From positions 65,467,378 through 65,531,377 of the forward strand of contig NC_030678.2 of NCBI RefSeq assembly GCF_000004195.4: DNA of 64,000 bases, read 5' to 3'. The notes beneath the pieces were generated by a model, which was not told the origin of the DNA, made no database searches, and saw only the letters and a list, made by a program, of their open reading frames with translations. This stretch comes from Xenopus tropicalis. Taxonomy: Eukaryota > Chordata > Amphibia > Anura > Pipidae. Each line of letters begins with the position of its first letter. Position 1 is the stretch's first letter. The position numbers and the translations under genes are program-made. Positions 55,501-64,000 of the stretch are shown piece by piece.

Positions 55501-58500
55501 GATTCAGTTTGGTATTCGGTCAAATCTTTCACGAAGGATTCAGGGTTCAGCAGGATCCTAAAATAGTGGATTCAGTGAATTCCTACAGATTTATTTCGCC
55601 CTGATATTTTAAAAACATTTTTTCGAGGCATGTCTTATTTAACAATTTATTTTCCATGCTGTAAAAATTGATCTCTATACTGAAAATTGCAGAAATCTTT
55701 TAATAACTGCAATCGAATGCAAGTTGAAGTGGGCTTAATGATTCAGAGGGGTGTTGGAGCCCAGTGCTACTAAACTGCAACAGTCCACAGAGCAGATTGG
55801 TATTTAATGCTGAAAGCTGATAAAAATCTTCTTTTGACAAGTCTTCTTTGATGAGTGTAATAAAACACACTCCTGACCATCGGGTAAATGTTCAGATAAA
55901 CATGTTCATAAATGAGCAAAATATCACACTTCATAAAATGCTTTAGGATAAAACTGTCTCTTAATCTATTTTAATTAGTTGTGGTTGGTGAAAAAATGTT
56001 TGTCATGGCAAACACTGCAAAAATGTACAACAAATGCAGTAAAAACTCAGAAAACTCATTAGAAACTGGCATAGAAAGGAAAATGTACTGTAGTTTTAAT
56101 GCAATTAGAGTGTTACTAGGATAGCTCTGCAAACTGTAATTGGTCAAAAGTAGCAGCAATAATTAGCAGCAATAATTCTGATGATCTACAGATGCATGTG
56201 GCCTATGGTTCATAACTTCAGGTGCAATGTCTGGTTTTAAATCATTGGATATATCGCTTGAATAAAAAAAGAAAAAATGTAACAAAATAAGTTTAATGTA
56301 TACAGTTCTGTGAAAAAGTGAATAAATCACGTGTAAAGTTTTTTCTTTTATAACATATATGGACAAATGGATATGTGATATTCATTTAAAAAGTATTTAA
56401 AGAATAAAGGTGTTGTAATTGAACAAAAGTAAAAATTGACTTTCCACTAATTTATATAATTTTCACTGTCATGTAAATAATGTAGTGCCCCTTTTTCTTT
56501 TTTTTATGTAAGTAGACTTAGCAATGTTTGATATCTATTTAAACAGTATATAAACATAAAGGTTATAAATAATAGGAGGCAGCACAAGAGAATAGGTGGG
56601 TGGCAGCACAGGGGAACACAGGCGCTGTCCTCTAAACAAAGCGTTAGATTTTAATCCTCAGTAAAGAAAGCAACATTTCCAGGGGAGAAAGTGCTCTTGT
56701 TCCTCTGGGATAGGTAAATGACCTAGTTTTTGTATGCAGGCTTAGTCTTGGGAAACAAGTTGCCTTTGGTTAATGACTTTAACTCCCCATTGAAAAATAT
56801 TCTGCAGACACCCAGGATGCCCTAGACTTATTGTTATTGAAAAGTAGATTTTAAGACACAGACACTTACATGGTTAGATTAAAGTAATTGCATGTGTTAA
56901 GGAGAACCAAAGCCTTCACCTACTAACGTAAGCAAGAGCCAAGTGATACATTAATTCATAGTTTTCCAGTGTGAACCCCAATATTTATTTTCTGTGGTAT
57001 TGGACGTTCAAATAAAAAAACACAGCAATTTTCACTTAGTACTTTGGCTAGATATGCCTTTATATAACTGACACCCATTTCTGTAGCTGAAGATATTTAT
57101 ATGTGAGATTCCTGAGGTCTAGCTCATGACTCATTTATATTTTAGGGCCAAGGGCCCAATGTAAGGTCACATATCAGAAGAGGAGTTTTAACCTCACTTA
57201 AAATTCTGTAACCATCTTCAGCAATACTGTACTGTCCATCTGGTGATCTTTTAAAGTTGAGGTGAATTTTCTAAAAAATCAGGTCTTTCAAGTGCTTCCA
57301 CAAAGGAGTCATTTTAGGAATTTTTGGGATGGGCCCAGTAATTGCCCACCACCCTAAGGCATTCTGGCAAAATGCTCTCTGAACTTCATCACCACTCTTA
57401 AATAGACGGTTAAATGCACAAGTGAAACTTAGAAACAGCAGTGACACACCACAATTTGACCAAATGTCCACATTTGGCCATAATATGTCTGTTATACAGT
57501 TCAGTTAGTTTAGATTTATCAGAAACAATTAGTTTCCTAATTATAAAAATTCCTACTGGAAGTGCATGTCAGGGTATTAATTGTTCCTTCTGTTCAAATT
57601 GAAATATTTTTACATTTTTTAACCTGTGATATGGGCTCAACATAATAATGAAGTCATACAGTTCTTATAGGACACTAAAGTACAATAGAAAATCACAAAA
57701 AGTTCACAAGATTTAGTTTGGCAAGGTGCTAAGTACAAAAAATGTGTGTTTTTATGCCCCTTTCTGCAATGCAAATGGCACAATGCACTCTGAGACACCA
57801 AGTTTTGGGCTAACAGAATAGAGAGCAAAGTTCTGCACATCTCTCTTTATATGGTGCAGTTCAGCAGAGCTAAATGCAGGAGGTGTGGGAGATATGTGGC
57901 ACATGGGTTTCCCTCAGAATGCCCCTAGCCTGTGTGTCATTTAAACTGTGCAAGGTGGGGAGCAGTGGGGGAAGCAAAGATTTCGCTGGCCCTGTCCTTA
58001 ACTTGGTTCTCTTGTGCCCGCCTATCGCTGGCACTAGCAAAATTTGTCTGGCAATAGCATTATGGTGTCATGGCCAAGCATATTCCCAGCCATGTTTTTG
58101 AAAGTAGGTGTCTTGTTTTGCAGAATTTTTTTTGTCAGTGGCAGTTTGTCAGTTTTTTAAATTTGTAGGTAATTTCTCATTTTAAATATTAATGGGGACA
58201 TCCCACAACATTTATTTTGCATTTTGTTGGCAAGACTTTACCTTTGAAAACAAAGATAAATAGTACACTATGTATGTAGTTGTTAACATAAGTAATTAAC
58301 TAAATGATGGATATCTTACAGTAGGAGTACCCAAAAAGGTAGACCAGGATCTCATAGTATATTTTGAACTAGATTACAGCAGTTTAGCATTGTCACAAAT
58401 TCTCAAATATAAAAATGTTAAATAATCTGCGTGATTATTATTTAAATAATACAACATAATTATATAATCAATTTAGTTTTATTAAGTAAATTTCAGGCGG

Positions 58501-58525
58501 AGAACACAGGTCCCTGACCCTCTGC

Positions 58526-58673
58526 CAGGCCCGGATTTGTGGAGAGGCCACAAAGGCCCGGGCCTAGGGTGGCACAAACCTGGGGGCGGCACAAACCTGG
58601 GGGCGGCACGCATGCGCACTCCCAGGTGGGGGGGAGTGCGACCCGGGGCGGCCAGTTTGGAAATCTGGCCCTG
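58526..58673. mobile_element. Short hAT MITE in intron 1
   Basis: 148 bp, ends CAGGCCCGGATTTGTGGAG and tggaaatctggccctg. It is related to the 311 bp copy at 63017-63327, whose right end is the complement of this left end. Candidate target duplication ccctctgc / cccaccgc with two differences. Internal tandem cacaaacctgggggcgg twice. Confidence 0.75.
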
Positions 58674-58930
58674 CCCACCGCAGAATTTTTCACAGCAGGA
58701 GAGAGGTTTTTTTTAAAGTAACACAGAATAGGTGGGTAAATGTCTTTGTTTAAAATAAAACCTAATCTTACAAAAACAAGTAACCACTTATGTGGCTATC
58801 CCCAATGAGAAAACAAAGTCCGAAAAGAATTAAAGAAACAGAAATGCCAGTCAACTGACAAAGGGGCCAATAACCATAGGCATGCCTTCCTTGTTACTGC
58901 AACAATGCACAATTACACCGTAACACACAG

Positions 58931-58994
58931 AAATGCAAGCAGCAGCTACCAGAGAAATAATTGTATATTTCTCTGGTAGCTGCTGCTTGCATTT
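58931..58994. repeat. Perfect 28-bp hairpin in intron 1
   Basis: Arms 58931-58958 and 58967-58994 are exactly complementary; loop aattgtat. Left arm opens aaatgcaagcagcagctacc. Size and loop resemble a miRNA precursor stem but perfect pairing also suits a tiny MITE. It would be transcribed with the gene. Confidence 0.95.
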
Positions 58995-59338
58995 AGGCCA
59001 GAGGTATAGAATTAGCACTTTCTGTGATCTTAAACACTATGGGACCTAGGGCAATTGATGTTGCCCTACTTTAGGGGAAAACTACACAGCTCTGGATGCC
59101 CATAAATACTGTGATAATATCCATGTTAATATTTGTCTCACACCGATAGAGGATAATATACTATTGCTTTGCCAAGTCTTCATGCTATATCACTGGGAAT
59201 GCTGGGGATTCACAAATCATGTTTATGTTAAGACAAGTTTAGCAATGTGTATATCTCTATCAGCAGCTGACCAAAGTGGGCCATAGAAGTAATCAAACAG
59301 TCTTTGACAAGGTATTTATTTTAACTTTTCTTTTTCAG

Positions 59339-59409
59339 GTTGGTGGATGACCGGTGTGTGGTTGAACCAGCTGCTGGAGACCTTGATAACCCTCCAAAAA
59401 AATTTAGAG
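59339..59409 (+). CDS. itpr3: itpr3 second coding exon
   Basis: 71 bp. Acceptor ctttttcag|g; one base completes codon 30 (Gly), then 23 codons encode [23 protein letters not shown], then one base of the next codon before the donor gtgagt at 59410. Joined in phase with exon 1 it gives the continuous conserved run STLGLVDDRC of IP3 receptors. [12 protein letters not shown] distinguishes type 3 from type 1 (which I recall as VQPEAGDLNNPP) and type 2. The partial codon G matches the expected Asp. The next exon lies beyond the window. This segment belongs to the beta-trefoil suppressor domain. Confidence 0.95.
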
Positions 59410-59810
59410 GTGAGTAATATGGTTGAATGAAGAGGATTACATTTTTACCAATATGTCATAGATAACTGGCTAAATCTCAGCCAGATTTTACTTTGAATGC
59501 CCACTGTTTTGGCCTCACACAGGGAACAATATGCTGCTGATTTGGCTTCTGGAGGTGGAACAGATATAGACGAGACATATACAGCTGCAGTCATTTGCAT
59601 GTAAAGCCCCATTCATAAAGGTGCTTGTGGTTTGCACTTCTGTATAGCTGCATTTGCAGGTTTCTTTCTCCTGCCTCCTGCTTCAATTTGAGCACTGTTG
59701 CTGCAGTTGACACAGGAAAACCCTGGAGCTTCCACACTCTCCAGACAAGACAGTAGCTCCAAGGTTCCTTCATTACCCTGTTGTGTCAATAGGTGCAGCA
59801 CACTTGCGTC

Positions 59811-60663
59811 TTAAAGGAGAAGGAAAGGCTAATAAAGAGTTAGTCTCAAGCTGCAGACATGCCTTAATTTCCCTCAATAGTTCCCCTAAGCTCTGTAATG
59901 AAAATTCCCATAATGCCACGCTCCTGCACCAAGACAAAGATCCCTGTACATGCTTAGTGTGTTAAGGTGGCCATACACGAGGCGATTTCGCTCGTTGTGC
60001 GATGAACGATTATATCGACAAACGATCGTATGGCGATCGAGTTCCCATACGATATGCCATCCACAGGCAACGATAATTCGGGAAAGATTTTGTCGCATCA
60101 TTATCGTAAAATACCTACGATCGTACATCTACGTACGATCGATGTCGTTGACTTCTGCTGCTGGCAATCGTGACATGCGCAGAGAACAATCGTTGAAAGA
60201 CAAATGTCTGACACTCACACCAACTGGCAGATTTTATCGTTAAACGACCAAAATTTTTAAACCTGGCCGATCGATTTTGGGGACGATAATGTCGGCTTGT
60301 TTAGTGGGCCGACGATCGTTCGTACACCACCAACTATACGATAACTTAACGATAGCATCGGATCGTTCGGGAATCGGTCGTTTGTAAGTAAAAAATCGGT
60401 CCGTGTATGGCCACCTTAAGACTATGAGGAAGCTTCCTGCTGAATGGTTCAGATCACACATTCCTAAGGGGGGAAGGTAGTTCTTTGCATTCTTGAGGGA
60501 GGGGGGAGCAGAAGAGGGTAGAGAGAAGAGAGGTGCAGGAAAACAAACAGACAAGAAATCCTGTTTTTTTGACAGAGAACTCAGTGCAGTGTTTCTGTGA
60601 GTGCTTATGGCTGTATTTACATAGACCTTTCTTACTTAGTTTTTACTTTTCCTTCTCCTTTAA
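59811..60663. mobile_element. T2-family MITE, outer element of a nest
   Basis: TTAA at 59811-59814 and 60660-60663, ends TTAAAGGAGAAGGAAAGG and complement. Its left half matches the right end of the 12860-13386 copy in reverse complement; its right half matches 16397-16648. A second TTAA element occupies 59966-60415. Confidence 0.85.
59966..60415. mobile_element. TTAA-flanked MITE, GGTGGCCATACACG ends
   Basis: 450 bp, flanked by TTAA (59962-59965 and 60416-60419), ends GGTGGCCATACACG and complement CGTGTATGGCCACC. The interior is rich in acgatcg/cgatcgt words, many in inverted pairs (tcgtacatctacgtacgatcg). TTAA targets fit piggyBac or Kolobok-type elements; no transposase. It is distinct from T2, which also uses TTAA. 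Confidence 0.85.
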
Positions 60664-61684
60664 GAATCTGGTGTACATGGCAAACACCAAAAATAATGCC
60701 AATAGGACATTGAAAACATTACATGCAATGGTGTCTGATTTATGTCAAAGTGTGAACACGGTTAATTTTGATGTCAGTCACATTTTTCCCTGGCAAGCAT
60801 AACAATGCTGGAATTTTGGGAAACCATTCTGCATTTTGGGAAAAAAATATGGCAATTGCACTTTGCTCACTGAACTATTGTGCGCCATGCTAGCATCTTA
60901 TGCTTTGTCCCAGGAATCCCTTGTTGTTCAACTTGGCCAAGCACATTTACAGTAAAGTAAACATTCAGATTGTATTGTCACTAGCAAATATCACTTGCTG
61001 TAACTGGCTGTTTCCAGCATACGTTGGTACTTTACAATGTGCTGACAAACAAATGGTTAAGTTACTCAGCTCATAATAGGAAAAATGTTAGGTCGAGGAA
61101 GCACACTCACAAACCATTAACAGGGCGATAGATGGCAATAATAAGTTGTGTCAAAAAAACCACAAGAGCTGGTTTACTGAACTGCAAACACTTCTGTCAC
61201 TGCATCTTTTTTGACACACATATGAATTATTTAAGTGCATTTCACACAGTGTGAATATAATTGATTGCTTATATTACTCCTTTGACCTTAATTACATTAA
61301 TGCATCCATAAGCTGCTAATAAATACTATTTTTTATAACTGTTAATTATTCTGGTCATTTGCAGAGGTGTCAAAAAAAATCTGCTAGATATATTATAGAT
61401 TATGCAGTTCGCCTAAATGAGAGCCAATATAATGCTAAAATTAACTCCTTTGTGTTCATTTCAGTGCAATGCATTTTGCAGCAATAACGGGCAATGAGGT
61501 ATAGACAATTTTTTGAGAAAAGTTTGCCTCCATTCATTATTTACATTAGTAAAGGGACAGGCAATTTTGGGAGATTTGTTGCCCATGGGTAATGCAGATT
61601 TCCAACTGATGACAAAAGAAGTTTTTAATGTTTTGCATTATAAAAGTGAGTGTTTTATTGTTCTAAATAAATGTGGTTTGTATG

Positions 61685-61992
61685 CAGGGGCGCTTCTGCC
61701 ATGAGGCGAGTTGAGAAACTCGCCTCAGGCGGCAGAAGCGCCCCAATTACAAGGGGCGGCAAAAAGCCGCTCCTGGTAACTTTAAGAGCCGAATTTCCGG
61801 TTTTTAAACCGGAAATTCGGCTCTTCTAGTGCAGAGAGCGCAATTGCGCTCTCTGCACTAGCGATCAGACCGCCCCCGGACCCGCTCCTGCGCTGGAGAG
61901 GTAAGCGCTGGAGAGGTAAGCGCTGGGGAGCGGGGGGGGGGGGCGGCATCCAGGAGCCGCCTCAGGCGGCAAGAGGGGCCCAAACGCCCCTG
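61685..61992. mobile_element. hAT MITE with stacked palindromes
   Basis: 308 bp flanked by a perfect 8-bp duplication, tttgtatg (61677-61684, 61993-62000). Ends CAGGGGCGCTTCTGCC and the complementary-type aaacgcccctg. Within it three further palindromes stand in a row: gaggcgagttgagaaactcgcctc, a pair centred on aagagccgaatttccgg, and gtgcagagagcgcaattgcg followed by its complement. Confidence 0.92.
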
Positions 61993-63016
61993 TTTGTATG
62001 CTTGGCTGTGACTTTTAGTTTTGGAATAAGAATTGGTACACTTCTCTTTACTGTGTAAATATATTATTTTTTGCTGACTTATTCTGCACGGTAGTGGTCC
62101 TTTGGCCATTAGCATGGTGTGTGACAACTCCCATAACTGTCAGATAAATGTCTGCTCAACATTTTATTTTGTAACTAATGTAGGTGTGACATCACCAAGA
62201 CCCAATATCCTGAGGCTGGCCCTTTGTATATTCATCCCTGCAGAAGTCATAGTAAAAGTAGTATTGTACCAAATTATGTTACCTTCTGGGTAGTCTGGCA
62301 AGGTATGGGTTCTCTGGTATTAACACTGGGGGGTCAAGGAATACACTGGCTTGGTGATTTTCTCCCTCTTTGTTATAAGACAATGCAGAATGAAAACAGA
62401 AAATTGCACAAGTAATGCAGAAAATAATTCTGTATATTGTAACCAATGCTGCCACCAATTTGTACCAAATTGTTACCTTCTGGGTAGCTTGGCAAGGTAT
62501 GGGTTCCTTTAACAGTCTGGTACAAAGTAGAAAACACACTTGCTGAATTTATGGTGAGAGTGAATGCAGCACTCTCTATTTTACTAGAACAGGTAAATGA
62601 AAACCATAAGAGAACAAGTGCAAATAACATCAGTTATCAACAAACCAATACAGGAATACAATTTATTAAGCCCTGTGGTGCACCACATATAACTAAGAGT
62701 TCAGGCCTGCTTGTTGTGTACACTTTATGTTGGTGCGCTCTTATCTGTAATCCAAGGTGTGACATCCATAAAATCCAGTACATTAGATTATTAAATATAA
62801 TCCGGTGATGGAAATCTATCCAGTGTTGCCAGGGATTACAGTGTCCAGTATTTAGTCCTGGTTCTCCTCTTGAGTAGAACTGGGCCACTAACTAAGCAGT
62901 GGTGACTGACTCTAACGGGCACTGGAACCTGGGGTTCTTACCTACTCTGATCAGAGAAGGGATCTGACTACTGAACCTTCTGGTTCTTATAAAACAATTC
63001 CCTAAATCCCTAACTG

Positions 63017-63327
63017 CAGGGCCGGATTTCAGAACCGGGCCCCCCGAGGCCGCCCCCGGTCGCATGCCCCCCCCCACCAGCGGGAGTGCACAAGCGCGAA
63101 CATTGGGGGGGGGGTGTTTAGGGGGTGCACGCGCATGCGCAAACAGCTGGAGCAGGGGGGTAGGGGATGCAAGCAGGCATGGGCTGTAGGCCAAACTTGC
63201 ATACGGAGCAGTGGGGAGAAGTCCCCATTGCTCCGTATGGGAACACAAATTTTAAAATTTTGGCGCGGCGGGGCGGCATGCCGCCCTAGGCCCGGGCCTT
63301 TGTGGCCTCTCCACAAATCCGGGCCTG
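63017..63327. mobile_element. hAT MITE
   Basis: 311 bp flanked by a perfect 8-bp duplication, cctaactg (63009-63016, 63328-63335). Ends CAGGGCCGGATTT and AAATCCGGGCCTG. CpG-rich interior with ccccccccc and gggggggggg runs. Same family as 58526-58673. Frames at 62892-63332 are artefacts of its GC content. Confidence 0.92.
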
Positions 63328-63662
63328 CCTAACTGGGCCCTAAATGTGCACTAGTTACAGTGAGGGCCTATTGGAACTGGAACCTAAGGGTCCTAAGGTG
63401 CAAGGAGAGTAAAATCCGTCCCTGACTGACACTTACTAGCACACTAAGGGGATCCTGCAGTTGGTGCAACCTTTCCTGCAGTTTGTCAACCTTGCACCTT
63501 GCAAAGTCATATGGTATCAGCCTTACTATTTTCAGATTGTCTAAGGCTGCCATCTGCAGACTGGAGGTGACATTTGCACAGTCCTCATTTGCCTGCCTGT
63601 TACAGTATTAGTAAATTCTAAAAGTTAAAAAAGGGACATTTATGCAGACTACTTAACCACTA

Positions 63663-63853
63663 AGGAGCAGATTTATCAAAACGTGAAATTAGAGCTCACC
63701 ACAGTAAAATTTCCACACTCTGTATTCATTTTCATCGGTGTATTTATCAATGTCTTAAAGTTAGAGTTCACCATTTGATAAATATGCCTCTAAATATCCC
63801 ATAGGAACTTTTCTGTGGTGAGCTATAATTTCACATTTGGTAAGTCTGCCCCC
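63663..63853. mobile_element. Palindromic 'atttatcaa' MITE
   Basis: About 190 bp. Left end ggagcagatttatcaaaacg and right end catttggtaagtctgcccc are complementary with differences; inside, gagctcaccacag pairs with ctgtggtgagct and two more atttatca/tgataaat words occur. It belongs with 7888-8070 and 38920-39316. Confidence 0.65.
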
Positions 63854-64000
63854 ATATGTTGGACTTGTTCCTCTGTCTTAAAATGTCACATTTCATTTTA
63901 CAAATATTTATTTTCAAAGCAAGAAATCATTTCCTGAACCTTGGTATGTGCAGGACTTTTCTATGACTATGCATGCACTTGCCTGGGGCCATGGATCTCT

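Larger units (their letters stand above)
52592..59338 (+). other. itpr3: itpr3 intron 1
   Basis: 6747 bp, from gtaagt to the acceptor tttctttttcag. It contains a hAT MITE (58526-58673), a perfect hairpin (58931-58994) and an inverted repeat pair at about 53456-53520 and 56722-56790 (gcctgcatacaattactaggt versus acctagtttttgtatgcaggc). 55430-55570 has a loose inverted 'gattcagtttggtattcggtc' type repeat. 54225-54285 has a short inverted taaggcta pair. The rest is AT-rich with no exon-like frame. Confidence 0.85.
59410..64000 (+). other. itpr3: itpr3 intron 2, 5' part
   Basis: At least 4.6 kb without a recognisable third exon (no sequence encoding the expected CPMNRYSAQ region was found). It holds a T2 MITE with a nested second MITE, two hAT MITEs, a MITE at 63663 and a direct repeat: ttaccttctgggtag at 62279-62293 and 62472-62486 with similar flanks, about 193 bp apart. 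Confidence 0.8.

Noticed and set aside
57271..57471. 66-codon minus frame in itpr3 intron 1
   Set aside because: No recognised domain or splice signals; treated as chance or old repeat.
62892..63332. GC-rich open frames on both strands
   Set aside because: They overlap a hAT MITE with poly-C/poly-G runs.
59410..64000. Third itpr3 exon
   Set aside because: No segment encoding the expected conserved continuation with flanking AG/GT was found; it probably lies beyond the window.

Overview
The window looks like a piece of frog genome, most likely genus Xenopus. The evidence is its repeats: many T2-type MITEs (ends TTAAAGGRR, TTAA target duplications), Neptune-like Penelope retroelements with GIY-YIG domains, Tx1/L1, CR1 and L2-type LINEs, chromodomain Ty3/gypsy elements, and a SPIN-like hAT MITE. 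Only one cellular gene is recognisable. Its first two coding exons lie on the + strand at 52503-52591 and 59339-59409. They read as the N-terminus of the type 3 inositol 1,4,5-trisphosphate receptor (itpr3), with canonical splice sites, and the gene continues beyond the right edge.

Layout. 1-2.0 kb: 3' part of a broken Ty3/gypsy element with its 3' LTR. 2.0-16.4 kb: a dense nest of hAT, Harbinger-like and T2 MITEs, Penelope remnants, a ~0.9 kb inverted repeat (3.75-5.48 versus 10.26-11.15 kb), and a ~180-190 bp satellite-like array (3.0-3.7 and 12.1-16.4 kb) split by later insertions. One of these is a 1.56 kb Penelope-like foldback with a 14 bp target duplication and hammerhead-like motifs. 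16.4-26.5 kb: two convergent Penelope pieces, a second gypsy element (minus strand, fairly intact), a Tx1/L1 LINE, a second satellite family, a SPIN-like element and another Penelope copy. 27.7-31.2 kb: a T2 MITE, the second satellite in opposite orientation, and a 651 bp near-identical copy of 25.7-26.4 kb. 32.4-36 kb: a CR1 LINE split by an LTR element whose RNase H end lies directly before the LTR, then a Penelope end. 37.5-51.9 kb: T2 elements, a foldback, an L1/Tx1 LINE split by a Tc1 element, an L2-like LINE, CR1 pieces and long hairpins. 52-64 kb: the itpr3 5' region.

Nearly all long open frames elsewhere are transposon remnants or low-complexity artefacts. I found no bacterial-type genes, CRISPR arrays, tRNAs or rRNAs. 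The most unusual structures are the foldback Penelope-like insertion with paired hammerhead-like cores, the 48 bp gapless palindrome, the perfect 28 bp hairpin in itpr3 intron 1, and the several layers of nested insertions dated by target duplications. All family assignments come from motif recognition by eye; no database search was run.
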